From assembly GCA_001464335.1 (NCBI GenBank), contig LNEV01000002.1, positions 62,001-126,000 on the forward strand: DNA of 64,000 bases. Direction: 5' to 3'. Shown in pieces: positions 16,311 to 25,211 of this stretch. The position numbers and the translations under genes were made by a program. Within the stretch, counting starts at the first letter, position 1. The number at the start of each line of letters is the position of its first letter. This stretch comes from Rhizobiales bacterium Ga0077545 (GTDB lineage: Bacteria; Pseudomonadota; Alphaproteobacteria; Rhizobiales; Methylopilaceae). The notes beneath the pieces are model-generated. The model did no database searches. It saw only the letters and a list, made by a program, of their open reading frames with translations, and was not told the origin of the DNA.

Positions 16311-17915
16311 TCAGGCCGGTTGCGCCAGCCACTGGCGAATGATGGACACGGTTTCGGACGGGTTGTTCTCGGCAAGCTCGCCGATCTTCTGAAGCGACTG
16401 GGCGTGCACCTTGCCGTTGACCTGCGCCAGCTCGATCATGCGGGCCGTGGGGTCGGGGCCGGGCAGGGCCGGAACAGCGGTGTCGGAGGCCATTTCCGGA
16501 GCGGCGATCACGGGAAGTTCGGGCTTGGCCTCGGGCGTCAGGATGCGGCGCACCAGCGGGCGGACCACGATCAGAAGGACGAGCAGGGAGACGATGCCGA
16601 GCACGGTCAGCTCGATGATGCGCATCAGGTCTTCGCGGCTCATCTCCATCGCGCCGGCGGAATCTTCGAGCGCATTGATGCTCGGCGGCTCGGCGAAGCG
16701 CAGGTTGATGACCTCGATCTGATCGCCACGGCCCTGATCGAACCCGATGGTCGAGCGGACGATGGCGGCGATGCTGTCAAGTTCCTGCTGGCTGCGCGGC
16801 GCATACGTGACGGAGCCGGACGGGTCGGTCTCGTAAATACCGTCGACCAGAACCGCGACGGAGACCTTTTTCAGGCGACCGGCTTCGAGCACTTCGGTGC
16901 GTGTGGTGCGCGAGATTTCGTAGTTCACGGTCTCGTCGGCCTTGGACGAGGTCTCGCGATTGCTCGGCTGGTCAGTATTGGCGTTGGCCTGGGCGTTCGG
17001 CACCTGATTGCCGACGGTGACCGTTGCCTGACGCTCATTGCTGTCGGTCTCTTCCTCGCGCGTCTGGGTCGAGCGGATGACGCGGCTTTCGGGGTCGAAC
17101 AGGTCGGCCGTGTTGGTGATCTTTGAATAGTCGAAGCTGGCATTGACCTCGGCGCGGGCGCGGCCGGGGCCGACGACGCGCTCGACGATGCCCTGAACCT
17201 GATCCTTGATGCGCTTTTCGAAAGCGGCCTCTCGCTCCTGCGCACCGGCGGGCGCGCCGTCCACGCCGACATCGCTGCCGTTGGCGAGAAGCCGGCCGCC
17301 CTCATCCACGATGGAAATCGCTTCCGGCGACAGCCCCTGCACGGCGGAGGCGACCAGATGCATGATGGCGCGGACTTCGCTCTGCGAAAGATCGCCCGCG
17401 ACGCGCAGGACGATGGAGGCGGAGGGTTTCGGCGCATCGCGGCTGAACAGCGGACGTTCGGGCAGGACCAGATGGACGCGCGCGGCTCGGACGCGGTTGA
17501 GGGCGCGGATGGAGCGCGCAAGCTCGCCCTCAAGGGCGCGCATCTTGTTGACGTTCTGCAGGAAGCTCGTCGAGGAGAGGCCGTCGCCCTTGTCGAAGAT
17601 CTCCCAGCCGACGCCGCCGCCCGACGGCAGGCCCTGTTCGGCAAGCTTCATGCGAATCTGGGCGACATTGTCGATGGGTACGAGGATCGTCGTGCCGTCG
17701 CGGCTGGTCTGGAACGTGATGCCCTGCGCCTCGAGTTCCTTGCTGACAGCCGAGGCGTCCTGCATGGACAGATCGGTGAAGACGGGGACCATGCTCGTTT
17801 CCGACACCCGCATCGCCACGAAGCCGAAGAAACCGACAAGGGTGAGCGTGACGGCCAGCATGGCCACAAGGCGCGGTGCGCCCAATCCCTTCAGAAAATC
17901 GAGAAATCCGCCCAA
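16311..17915 (-). CDS. fliF: Flagellar MS-ring protein FliF
   Basis: The 534-residue protein has two membrane helices (~18-40 and ~430-455) around a large periplasmic part with the YscJ/FliF ring-building domains (FTDLSMQDASAVSKELE; ARVHLVLPE). A cytoplasmic tail binds FliG. FliF forms the inner-membrane MS ring on which motor and export gate assemble. It is the first gene of the operon. A candidate FlbD site and a partly degenerate CtrA box lie 58-95 bases upstream of its start, matching the known Caulobacter fliF control pattern. Confidence 0.96.
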   Translation of the reverse strand: MGGFLDFLKGLGAPRLVAMLAVTLTLVGFFGFVAMRVSETSMVPVFTDLSMQDASAVSKELEAQGITFQTSRDGTTILVPIDNVAQIRMKLAEQGLPSGGGVGWEIFDKGDGLSSTSFLQNVNKMRALEGELARSIRALNRVRAARVHLVLPERPLFSRDAPKPSASIVLRVAGDLSQSEVRAIMHLVASAVQGLSPEAISIVDEGGRLLANGSDVGVDGAPAGAQEREAAFEKRIKDQVQGIVERVVGPGRARAEVNASFDYSKITNTADLFDPESRVIRSTQTREEETDSNERQATVTVGNQVPNAQANANTDQPSNRETSSKADETVNYEISRTTRTEVLEAGRLKKVSVAVLVDGIYETDPSGSVTYAPRSQQELDSIAAIVRSTIGFDQGRGDQIEVINLRFAEPPSINALEDSAGAMEMSREDLMRIIELTVLGIVSLLVLLIVVRPLVRRILTPEAKPELPVIAAPEMASDTAVPALPGPDPTARMIELAQVNGKVHAQSLQKIGELAENNPSETVSIIRQWLAQPA

Positions 17916-17972
17916 AGCCCGCCCCAGCCGATAACCGCCCCTGTCGCGCCGATGGTGTCATCGAAGCGACTG

Positions 17973-17988
17973 GGCAGAAATTGCCGGG
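17973..17988. promoter_or_regulatory. Candidate FlbD (ftr-like) site at the fliF promoter
   Basis: GGCA-GAAAT-TGCC followed by GGG, 58-73 bases before the fliF start. The surrounding 23 bases match the flhA site at 22 positions. In Caulobacter FlbD represses fliF through an ftr site at this promoter, so autoregulation of the flbD-containing operon is the natural reading. Confidence 0.65.
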
Positions 17989-17995
17989 TGTTCGG

Positions 17996-18010
17996 TAAAT
18001 GACTGGTTAA
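17996..18010. promoter_or_regulatory. Partly degenerate CtrA box at fliF
   Basis: TAAA, seven bases, then TTAA(C). One half is perfect and the other has one mismatch. It sits eight bases from the ftr-like element, the same pairing seen upstream of flhA. Confidence 0.5.
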
Positions 18011-18075
18011 CGGACCTTGACGTGCAGGACCGATTTTTAACGTGCCCCTCTGGGGAACGCGTTAACAAAAGTAAA

Positions 18076-18099
18076 ACACCGGCTCTTTCGAGCCGGTGT
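18076..18099 (-). terminator. Terminator of sciP
   Basis: A 10-bp perfect stem (ACACCGGCTC with GAGCCGGTGT) and TTTC loop are followed, in the minus direction, by TTTTACTTTTG. It is a clear intrinsic terminator 42 bases past the sciP stop. Confidence 0.85.
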
Positions 18100-18141
18100 C
18101 ATGTAAAGTTTAAGTAACCTTGGTGAAGATCGATTAAGCTT

Positions 18142-18420
18142 TCAGCCCACCCGATATTGCTGAATCCGGGTCGTGCGGAGGCCCGCGAGACCATGCCGGT
18201 CGATCGACGCCTGCCAGGCCAAAAACTCATCTACTGTAAGGGTATAGCGATTGCAGGCCTCTTCCAGCGAGAGGAGGCCGCCGCGCACCGCTGCGACCAC
18301 CTCCGCCTTGCGGCGGATGACCCAGCGCTTGGTATCGGCAGGAGGAAGGTCCGCAATGGTCAACGGGCTTCCATCCGGTCCAATAACGTATTTCACCTTG
18401 GAACGCGGCAGTTCGGTCAT
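18142..18420 (-). CDS. sciP: CtrA inhibitor SciP (DUF1153)
   Basis: The 92-residue protein is nearly all conserved domain, with signature blocks KVKYVIGPDGSPLTIADLP, RWVIRRKAEVVAAVRGG and IDRHGLAGLRTTRIQQYR. SciP is the small helix-turn-helix protein that binds CtrA in Caulobacter and blocks activation of CtrA-dependent, largely flagellar, promoters. I use the internal ATG (MTELPRS) because it gives the usual family length; an ATG 12 codons earlier is possible. Its promoter carries a CtrA box, consistent with the CtrA-SciP feedback loop. The position next to the fliF operon matches the Caulobacter order as I recall it. Confidence 0.93.
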   Translation of the reverse strand: MTELPRSKVKYVIGPDGSPLTIADLPPADTKRWVIRRKAEVVAAVRGGLLSLEEACNRYTLTVDEFLAWQASIDRHGLAGLRTTRIQQYRVG

Positions 18421-18475
18421 GGGATACTCGCTACGAAAACTGACCAAAATTCTCATGCAGCCTAGTCTTCGCGGT

Positions 18476-18490
18476 TTAACATTTGCCTAA
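18476..18490. promoter_or_regulatory. CtrA box at the sciP promoter
   Basis: TTAA, seven bases, CTAA (read on the minus strand: TTAG-N7-TTAA), about 55 bases before the sciP start. One mismatch from the full consensus. It would place sciP under CtrA, as in Caulobacter. Confidence 0.55.
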
Positions 18491-18574
18491 ACAGCACACA
18501 CTTCTGCCGAAATGTTATCCGTGCGCTTTTGCCGCTCGGTGAACCGGGATGCCCCGGAAGGTCTTGCCGGAGGC

Positions 18575-18590
18575 GGCATGTTTTGCCGGG
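18575..18590. promoter_or_regulatory. Candidate FlbD enhancer site upstream of fliK
   Basis: GGCA-TGTTT-TGCC followed by GGG repeats the geometry and flanks of the fliF and flhA elements. It lies about 87 bases upstream of the -24 element of the fliK sigma-54 promoter, a proper distance for an enhancer-bound activator. Confidence 0.6.
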
Positions 18591-18676
18591 CAGGCGCGGT
18601 TCCAAACGCTTGCGCGAACTCGTTGGAAATCCTGATAAGTATTTAAAATCAGATATTTAGTCGTTTCTTGCCAATG

Positions 18677-18691
18677 TGGAACGGGCCTTGC
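18677..18691 (+). promoter_or_regulatory. Sigma-54 promoter of fliK-flgD
   Basis: TGGAACGGGCCTTGC matches TGGCACG-N4-TTGC with one mismatch in the defined bases and exact GG-N10-GC spacing. The predicted transcript start falls about 14 bases before the fliK ATG. With the upstream FlbD-like site it forms a complete late flagellar promoter. Confidence 0.7.
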
Positions 18692-18716
18692 GTGACCTTG
18701 CGCAAAGGTGCCGCGC

Positions 18717-20375
18717 ATGACGTTTCCGTTCGCTGATATCATTTCGTCTAACTCCGCCGCGCCGGCGACATCCGGCCCGTCTTTGTCCTCCGCGCGGAAA
18801 AGCGGAGGCTTCGCCGAGGCGCTTGCCGCCGTGCAGCCGGGGATAGAAGAGACCTTGCCCTCTGGTGAGGTGGTAGCGCCGGGCGGGATTCTGCCGCCGC
18901 GAGCGCTCGATGGACTTGCCGTGGATATTCCTCCGGCAGAATTGACCGGCCTCGATCCGGCCGTTGTCGCGGAAGACATTATGCCCACGGTCGATGCCGA
19001 GGATCTCCTCGCGTCCGTCGACGGAACGGAAATTCCAGCCGATCCTGCTTTGGCGCAGGCCCCGTCTGCGGTGCCGGCAGCGGCCCCGGTCGTGACGCCG
19101 GCGCCGCTGGCCCTTCCGGCCGAAGATGGCGAGGCGGCGGGCGAGACGGACCTTCTTCTGCGCGCAGCAGCGCCAACACCTGTTCTTCCGGAAGTGCCCG
19201 GCGAGGATGCGCCCTTGATCGAAGGCCGCGCCTCCGCATCGGGAGCGGCTCCCGGTTTGCCGTCCGGTTCCGCCGATGTGCCGGAAGCGCCCGTTCTGAC
19301 GCGGCAGCAGATTGAAGCTGTCGCGCCGCGCGCGCTGGCCGATGAGCCGGTGATGCCGGTCGAAAATGCGCGTCCGGCGTCCGCACCGGCAGAACCTATT
19401 CCCGAGGCCGCCCGGCAGGCAGCAACGACGCCGCATGTGACTTCCCTACAGGCGAAAGTGACGGCCACGCCCACGGCGGAGGGCGGGAATGCCGAAACGC
19501 CCGAGGTCGCGGCCGAAACCCCGGACGCGGTGCCTCCGGTTGCAACCGCCGAGAGTGTGGAACAGGTGCTCGCGGCAAAGCCCATGCCCATCGTCGCCCC
19601 CGAAGACAATCTCGAAGCCGATGTGAAGACACGCGCAAAAGCTGCCGATGGCGCGCTCGATGTGCTGACAAAGGAAAAGGCCGAGGCGAAGCCTGTGCCG
19701 GCGCCGCCCGTGCGCGAGCCCGAAGCGCCGGTGGACGATACCCGCGCGCCACACACCGTTGCGACGGACGAAACCACTGTCAAGACAGCGGATGCCAAGC
19801 CGCAGGCCGAGCCGGAAAAGACAAAGCCTGTCGCAGCCGAGAAGGTTTTGGTTCAGGAGGAGCGGCCCGCGCCGCAGCCCCTCGCCATGACGGACAAGCC
19901 CGTTGCCCATGAGGCAGCGAAGCCGCACCAGGCTCTGCAGGCGCTTCCGGCAGCCGTTTTGCCGCATATTGCCAGCGAGATGGCAAGCCGCGTCAAACAG
20001 GGCGCGACGCAGTTCGAGATCCGTCTCGACCCTCCGGAGCTTGGCCGCGTCGATGTGCGGATCGAAATCGACAGCGAGGGACGTGTCGTCTCGCGCCTGA
20101 CAGTCGAGAAAACCGAAACGCTCGATTTGCTGAAGGCGGACCAGCGCGCGCTCGAACGCGCGCTTCAGGACGCAGGCTTCAAGGCCGACCAGAACTCCCT
20201 GTCCTTCTCGCTGCGCGATGAGCGCGGCAACGGGCAGGCAAAATTCGAAGATCAGCGTCTGATGCACGACCGCAGCGGGCCGAACGAGACCGAGGAAGAG
20301 CCGGCGCGGCTTGCCGCCGAAATCGCCTACCGCGCCGCGATGCGCGGTCCCGGCGGGCTCGACCTGACGGTCTGA
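18717..20375 (+). CDS. fliK: Flagellar hook-length control protein FliK
   Basis: The 552-residue protein has a long, low-complexity Pro/Ala/Glu-rich N-terminal part (~1-415) typical of the FliK ruler. The conserved C-terminal hook domain (~420-520) has the core QFEIRLDPPELGRVDVRIE followed by LDLLKADQRALERAL. FliK is secreted, measures hook length and switches export specificity through FlhB. I use the ATG with AAAGG eight bases upstream; a GTG three codons earlier is less likely. It is expressed from the sigma-54 promoter just upstream and followed by flgD after 11 bases. Confidence 0.9.
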   Translation: MTFPFADIISSNSAAPATSGPSLSSARKSGGFAEALAAVQPGIEETLPSGEVVAPGGILPPRALDGLAVDIPPAELTGLDPAVVAEDIMPTVDAEDLLASVDGTEIPADPALAQAPSAVPAAAPVVTPAPLALPAEDGEAAGETDLLLRAAAPTPVLPEVPGEDAPLIEGRASASGAAPGLPSGSADVPEAPVLTRQQIEAVAPRALADEPVMPVENARPASAPAEPIPEAARQAATTPHVTSLQAKVTATPTAEGGNAETPEVAAETPDAVPPVATAESVEQVLAAKPMPIVAPEDNLEADVKTRAKAADGALDVLTKEKAEAKPVPAPPVREPEAPVDDTRAPHTVATDETTVKTADAKPQAEPEKTKPVAAEKVLVQEERPAPQPLAMTDKPVAHEAAKPHQALQALPAAVLPHIASEMASRVKQGATQFEIRLDPPELGRVDVRIEIDSEGRVVSRLTVEKTETLDLLKADQRALERALQDAGFKADQNSLSFSLRDERGNGQAKFEDQRLMHDRSGPNETEEEPARLAAEIAYRAAMRGPGGLDLTV

Positions 20376-20386
20376 AGGAGATTGAT

Positions 20387-21094
20387 ATGGTAACGAGCGT
20401 CACAGGAGCGAGCTCAGCGGCCCAGAATTACAGCGGCGGGGCGCGGATCGCGGAGAATTTCCAGAGCTTCCTGCAGCTTCTGACAACGCAATTGCAGAAC
20501 CAGAATCCGCTCGACCCCATGGACACGAACCAGTTCACCCAGCAGCTCGTCCAGTTCGCGGGCGTGGAACAGCAGATCGCAACCAATGCGACGCTCTCGG
20601 CCCTGCTGACGACGATGGATTCGAGCCGCCTCACCGGCGCGGTGGACTTCATCGGCAAGCGCGTTGTCGCCGATGGCGCAACGACGGTGCTGGATGAAAA
20701 CAGCGCGATCTGGAACATCGGCCTCGAAAAGGATGCGCCGAACACGACCGTCGTCGTCTATGACGTGGATGGCAACGAGGTCTACACTCAGGACGTCGAT
20801 CTGGCCGCCGGCAACAATGTCTATGCTTGGCAGGGCAAGGCTTCGAACGGGACGGTGATGCCGGACGGGTTCTACACGATCCAGGTCATCGCCCGCGACG
20901 CGCAGCGCGCCCCGGTGAGTGCCAAGACCGAAATTCAGGGCAAGGTGACCGGCATCGAGCTCGAAGACGGTCAGGCCGTCCTGAAAATCGGCGATACGAT
21001 CCGTGTGAAGCTCGCCAACATCAAATCGGTCGTGAACGAGACGGTTACGACACCGCCCCCTGCCGAGGACCCGCCGCCCGCCGAAGAGGACTGA
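20387..21094 (+). CDS. flgD: Flagellar hook-capping protein FlgD
   Basis: The 235-residue protein has the FlgD N-terminal block FLQLLTTQLQNQNPLDPMD and QLVQFAGVEQQ, followed by the FlgD Ig-like and tudor-like beta domains. FlgD caps the growing hook and orders FlgE polymerisation. The C-terminus ends in an acidic proline-rich tail (PPPAEDPPPAEED). The start has AAGGAG six bases upstream and lies 11 bases after fliK, so the two form an operon. Confidence 0.95.
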   Translation: MVTSVTGASSAAQNYSGGARIAENFQSFLQLLTTQLQNQNPLDPMDTNQFTQQLVQFAGVEQQIATNATLSALLTTMDSSRLTGAVDFIGKRVVADGATTVLDENSAIWNIGLEKDAPNTTVVVYDVDGNEVYTQDVDLAAGNNVYAWQGKASNGTVMPDGFYTIQVIARDAQRAPVSAKTEIQGKVTGIELEDGQAVLKIGDTIRVKLANIKSVVNETVTTPPPAEDPPPAEED

Positions 21095-21190
21095 GCTTCT
21101 GGACGCCAGCGGGGTATCGGGGTACTCCGGACTGGCGCGGAGGGGCCGGAGGGCCTATCTTCCGGCCAACAAGCTCCCGGTGCCCCCTAG

Positions 21191-22345
21191 ATGTCGTTCG
21201 ATCTCGATCTTCCCGGTCCCCGCTCGTCCACGCGCGTCGTCGTCGCGATGTCGGGCGGCGTCGATTCGTCGGTCGTGGCCGCTCTGCTCAAGCGCGAGGG
21301 CTACGATGTCGTCGGCGTCACGCTCCAGCTCTACGATCATGGCGCCGCGATCCACCGCAAGGGCGCCTGCTGCGCGGGACAGGACATCTACGACGCCCGC
21401 CGGGTGGCCGACGCCATCGGCATTCCCCATTACGTGCTCGATTACGAGGCCCGCTTCCGCGAAAAGGTGATCGACCGCTTCGCCGAAAGCTATGCGATGG
21501 GCGAGACGCCGATCCCGTGCGTCGAATGCAATCAGCAGATCAAGTTCGCCGACCTCCTGTCGACGGCGCGCGATCTCGGCGCAGCCGTGATGGCGACCGG
21601 CCATTACGTGTCGTCGCGGGCGCTCGAGGGCGGCGGGCGCGCGCTGCACCGCGCCGCCGATCCCGATCGCGACCAGAGCTATTTCCTCTACGGAACGACG
21701 AAGGAACAGCTCGCGCAGCTGCGCTTTCCGCTCGGCGATCTCTCGAAAACCGAGACGCGCGAGCTTGCGCGTGAATTCGGCCTGCACATCGCCGACAAGC
21801 ACGACAGCCAGGACATCTGCTTTGTGCCGACGGGTTCTTATGCGGACATCGTGAGGAAGCTGAAGCCGGAAGCGGCCGAGCCCGGCGAGATCGTGCATAT
21901 GGACGGTCGCGTTCTGGGCGCGCACAAGGGCATCATGAATTACACGATCGGCCAGAGGCGCGGGCTTGGGCTGGCGCTGGGCGAACCCTTGTTCGTTGTC
22001 GGGCTTGAAGCCGAACGTCATCGCGTTGTCGTCGGGCCGCGCGAGGCTCTGGCGACCAAGAGGATCGTCCTGCGCGACGTCAACTGGCTCGGCACCGACG
22101 AGATCGACGGGGATATGGACGTGTTCGTGAAGGTGCGCTCCACGCGCGCTCCGCAAGCGGCCATTCTGCGGCGCGGCGCTTCCGGAACCGACGTCGTGTT
22201 CGGGGATGCCGAAGAGGGCGTTGCGCCCGGCCAGGCCTGCGTGATCTATGACGGCGACGAAGGCCAGGTGCGCGTGCTGGGCGGCGGCGTCATCGCCTCT
22301 GCCCACAAGATCGAGGCCCGTGCGGGCGAACTGGCTGTCGCCTGA
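21191..22345 (+). CDS. mnmA: tRNA-specific 2-thiouridylase MnmA
   Basis: The 384-residue enzyme has the PP-loop [12 protein letters not shown] (~19-30) that binds ATP, the catalytic cysteines in CVECN (~112) and DICFVP, and a C-terminal beta domain. MnmA adds sulfur to uridine 34 of Lys, Glu and Gln tRNAs using persulfide relayed from IscS. The length is usual. No strong ribosome site precedes the ATG. It is followed after two bases by a methyltransferase gene, likely in one transcript; nothing links it to the flagellar genes beside it. Confidence 0.96.
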   Translation: MSFDLDLPGPRSSTRVVVAMSGGVDSSVVAALLKREGYDVVGVTLQLYDHGAAIHRKGACCAGQDIYDARRVADAIGIPHYVLDYEARFREKVIDRFAESYAMGETPIPCVECNQQIKFADLLSTARDLGAAVMATGHYVSSRALEGGGRALHRAADPDRDQSYFLYGTTKEQLAQLRFPLGDLSKTETRELAREFGLHIADKHDSQDICFVPTGSYADIVRKLKPEAAEPGEIVHMDGRVLGAHKGIMNYTIGQRRGLGLALGEPLFVVGLEAERHRVVVGPREALATKRIVLRDVNWLGTDEIDGDMDVFVKVRSTRAPQAAILRRGASGTDVVFGDAEEGVAPGQACVIYDGDEGQVRVLGGGVIASAHKIEARAGELAVA

Positions 22346-22347
22346 GC

Positions 22348-22989
22348 ATGAGCGTTCAATACGATCTCGAAGGACAGCAGCGCGTCTATGAAAAATGGGC
22401 GCCGGTCTACGATGCCGTCTATCACAAGTTCCTTTCGGACGCCCATTCCAGAACCGCTGCTGCCGCCGCGCGCTGCGGCAAGGACATTCTGGAGGTCGGC
22501 GTCGGTACGGGGCTGATCCTGCGCTATTATCCGGCCGACCGGAATGTCTACGGCGTCGATCTTTCCCAGCACATGCTGTCCAAGGCCGTCGATAAGGTAA
22601 AGGAGCTTGGGCTGTCGCATGTGAAGCTTCTTGCAAGCATGGATGCGTGCCGCCTCGGCTTCGCGGATGAAAGCTTCGATGCGGTGGCGGTGCCGTTCGT
22701 CATTACGCTCGTGCCGGATCCGGAAGGCGCGCTGGACGAGGTGCGCCGGGTGTTGCGGCCGGGCGGAGAGATCGTCGTGACATCGAAGCTGAGCGCCGAT
22801 GCGGGCTTTGTGCCGTCCGTCGAAAACTGGCTGGCCCCGCTGATGAAAAAGGTCGGCTGGAGCTCCAATTTCAAAGTCAGCCGTCTCGCGCGTTGGGCCG
22901 AACGCCATCCGGATATGGAATTCATCGGCGTCGAACCGGTTTTTCCGGCCGGTTTCTTCAAGCTGGTGCGGCTTCGCAAGAGAGCCTGA
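22348..22989 (+). CDS. SAM-dependent methyltransferase, PmtA-like
   Basis: The 213-residue class I methyltransferase has motif I ILEVGVGTGLIL (~48-59), motif II YGVDLSQHML and a VRRVLRPGGEIVV post-motif. The N-terminal VYEKWAPVYDAVYHKF and overall pattern resemble bacterial phosphatidylethanolamine N-methyltransferase (PmtA), which makes phosphatidylcholine, or ubiquinone-type methyltransferases. Substrate cannot be fixed from sequence alone. It starts two bases after the mnmA stop. Confidence 0.8.
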   Translation: MSVQYDLEGQQRVYEKWAPVYDAVYHKFLSDAHSRTAAAAARCGKDILEVGVGTGLILRYYPADRNVYGVDLSQHMLSKAVDKVKELGLSHVKLLASMDACRLGFADESFDAVAVPFVITLVPDPEGALDEVRRVLRPGGEIVVTSKLSADAGFVPSVENWLAPLMKKVGWSSNFKVSRLARWAERHPDMEFIGVEPVFPAGFFKLVRLRKRA

Positions 22990-23253
22990 AACCGTTTTTT
23001 TGCCGGTCCGCAGCGGGGCGTTTCGGACCCGCCCGAGAAACCGCGAACGGCGGTTGAAACCACCCAGAAATTCCGTTGATATTCAAAGCTTTGTTCGGCT
23101 GATTACTTGTCGTCTTCGATAGTATTCAGGGCGTGTTGCTGGCCCGAACCTCGTGGTCATTCATAGTAAAAACCGAAAGGTATATTGAATCATCTTGTCA
23201 TAGGTAATCAGTCCTGTATTCTTGCCTGCGGGCTGGCAAGACGGGTGACTGCG

Positions 23254-23703
23254 ATGACCGCGAGGTCCCGGTTCAGGTTTGCAGGTCTTCTTCTCGCGGG
23301 CGCGACATCCGCTTTTCTGATCGTGCCTGTGTCCGCGCAGCAAACGGGGACGAACCATCTCGATTGCTGGTTCGATGCCGGCCTGAACGCCATACAATGT
23401 CCGTCCCATTCGCTTCAGGAGGGGCGTGGCGCAACGATCGATCCCGACCGCGTGGACCGGGCGTTCGACATTCTCGATCCGGGACTGCCCGGCATTCAGA
23501 CCCCCAGCGTGCAGACGCCGGACGTTCAGCCTGTGCCGAAGCCGCGGCGAGCCGAGAAGCTGAGACCCGAAAGGACGAAGGCGAGGACCGCTCGCACGTC
23601 ACGCAGCAATCCGGGCTGCCGCAATTATAGGACCTACAACGCCAGCACACAGACCTATCGCGGCTATGATGGGGTGGTGCGGCAATGCCGGACCGGACGC
23701 TAG
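23254..23703 (+). CDS. BA14K-like secreted protein
   Basis: The 149-residue protein has a Sec signal peptide (hydrophobic ~9-25, cleavage near VSA/QQ) and a proline-rich, basic middle. The C-terminal block CRNYRTYNASTQTYRGYDGVVRQC resembles the BA14K repeat (Y..Y...T.TY.GYDG...C) of Rhizobiales surface proteins. The best known member is an immunoreactive Brucella protein; function is uncertain. I start at the ATG before the signal peptide, although a TTG 23 codons upstream also keeps the frame. It is preceded by a 264-base gap in which I see no motif. Confidence 0.65.
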   Translation: MTARSRFRFAGLLLAGATSAFLIVPVSAQQTGTNHLDCWFDAGLNAIQCPSHSLQEGRGATIDPDRVDRAFDILDPGLPGIQTPSVQTPDVQPVPKPRRAEKLRPERTKARTARTSRSNPGCRNYRTYNASTQTYRGYDGVVRQCRTGR

Positions 23704-23707
23704 CGGA

Positions 23708-24742
23708 TCAGATGGCGTTGAACACGATCAGCGCGCGGGTGCCGGGGTGTGCTGTATCGTAGGTAAGCTCGGTGCCGAGGGTGCGGGTCATCGAGGCGAT
23801 GATCTTGCTGCCGAGGCCCGTGCCCTGAATATCGCCCGTACCGCTCCAGCCGATGCCGTCATCCTCGACGGCAAGCGTCACGACATCGCCGTCCTGTGTG
23901 AGCCGGACGCGGATCTCGCCGGAACGGTCCGGATAGGCGTATTTGATGGCGTTGGTGACGAGTTCGGTCGCGATGACGCCGATGGAGACGGCCTTGTCGG
24001 TCGGTACGGCCACGGCCTGGGCATCGAGACGAAGCTCCGGCGCGATGCCGGAGGTCGAGACCGACGACATCAAAGCATCGACCAGCGATTGCAGATAGGG
24101 CGCGAGAGCAACCGAGCGCACGTCGTCGGAGGTGTAAAGACTGCGGTGCAGGCTTGCGATGGCGGTGATGCGCGCCTCGATCTCCTCGAACGCATTCCTC
24201 AGATCGGGATCCTTGTAGGCACGGGCCTGAAGGCGTACCAGCGAGCTGACGAGCGCAAGCGAATTGCCGACGCGGTGATTGACCTCGGCCAGCAGGATAA
24301 CCGCACGGTCGCGCGACTGCCGCAAATCCTCTTCAGCCTGCTCCTTCTCCCGGAGGAGGCGGGCCTTGTCGAGCGATTGCTCGATGGCGGTGACGAGGAG
24401 AACCTCGAAATCTCCGCCGACCGTCTTGACAACGAAGTCCACGGCGCCGGCCTTCAGCGCTTGAACGGCCACCGGAAGCTCGGACGAGGCGGTGACATAG
24501 ATGACCGGAGGCGGCGAGGGAATGTTTGCCGCCGCCTGCAGCACGTCGAGGCCCGAACTCGTTCCCAGATCGTGATCCAGAATGACGACGTCGATATCGC
24601 CCGCCCGCATGCTCTCGATGCCGGCCTCCGCGTCGCCCACATGCCGAACGACATAGCCGCGCCGCTCCAGCAGCCTCTGAACGAGGCGCCCGGCGATCAT
24701 GTCGTCGTCGATGTAAAGGACGACCATAGGTGGCGCTGTCAT
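23708..24742 (-). CDS. Receiver-HisKA_2 histidine kinase (RR-HK)
   Basis: The 344-residue protein has an N-terminal receiver (~6-125; acidic DDD near the start, phospho-acceptor in ILDHDLG) and a HisKA_2 dimerisation domain ([20 protein letters not shown], His ~154). The ATPase domain has N, G1 (EDDGIGW) and G2 (GTGLGSKI) boxes. There is no membrane segment, so it is cytoplasmic and probably takes phosphate or a signal from partners. It is the last gene of a three-gene operon with a CHASE3 kinase and a stand-alone receiver, 22 bases after the receiver gene. Confidence 0.9.
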   Translation of the reverse strand: MTAPPMVVLYIDDDMIAGRLVQRLLERRGYVVRHVGDAEAGIESMRAGDIDVVILDHDLGTSSGLDVLQAAANIPSPPPVIYVTASSELPVAVQALKAGAVDFVVKTVGGDFEVLLVTAIEQSLDKARLLREKEQAEEDLRQSRDRAVILLAEVNHRVGNSLALVSSLVRLQARAYKDPDLRNAFEEIEARITAIASLHRSLYTSDDVRSVALAPYLQSLVDALMSSVSTSGIAPELRLDAQAVAVPTDKAVSIGVIATELVTNAIKYAYPDRSGEIRVRLTQDGDVVTLAVEDDGIGWSGTGDIQGTGLGSKIIASMTRTLGTELTYDTAHPGTRALIVFNAI

Positions 24743-24764
24743 CTTGCGGCCTGGAACTCTTATC

Positions 24765-25211
24765 TTACTGTGCTTCCGGCACTTTGATCACGGAGAAGAA
24801 CAGACCAAGCTGGCGGATCGCATTCGCGAAGCCATCGTAATCCACCGGCTTGGTGATGTAGACATTGGCACCGAGATCGTAGCAGCGCTGGATTTCGCCC
24901 GCATCGTCCGTCGTCGTCAGGACAATGACCGGTGCTCTCTTCAGATGCACATTGGCCTTGACGCGCTCGAGAATGTCGACGCCGCCCATATCCGGCAGGT
25001 TCAGGTCGAGCAGGATCAGAAGCTGGCGTCCGGCACTGATCTCGCCCGTTCCATCCTCCCCAAGAAGGTGGTTGAGGGCATCCGTGCCGTTGCCGAACGG
25101 GATGATCTCGTTGCTCACCCCGGCGCGGCGGATGTTCTTCTCGATGAGCCGCGCATGCCCTTCGTCGTCCTCGATCATGATGATCTGGACCGGCTTTCCG
25201 GTGTTGCTCAT
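24765..25211 (-). CDS. Single-domain response regulator
   Basis: The 148-residue protein is one CheY-like receiver of the type found beside phytochrome-like kinases. It has an acidic pocket ([16 protein letters not shown]), phospho-acceptor Asp in [10 protein letters not shown] (~68), the Thr switch (VLTTTDD) and Lys in TKPVD. It has no output domain, so it likely passes phosphate between the two kinases of this operon or binds a target protein. Its start overlaps the stop of the upstream kinase by four bases. Confidence 0.92.
   Translation of the reverse strand: MSNTGKPVQIIMIEDDEGHARLIEKNIRRAGVSNEIIPFGNGTDALNHLLGEDGTGEISAGRQLLILLDLNLPDMGGVDILERVKANVHLKRAPVIVLTTTDDAGEIQRCYDLGANVYITKPVDYDGFANAIRQLGLFFSVIKVPEAQ

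Noticed and set aside
17969-17991. Sigma-54 promoter at the fliF inverted repeat
   Set aside because: GG to GC spacing is 8 or 9 and not 10, so the repeat is better explained as an FlbD site.
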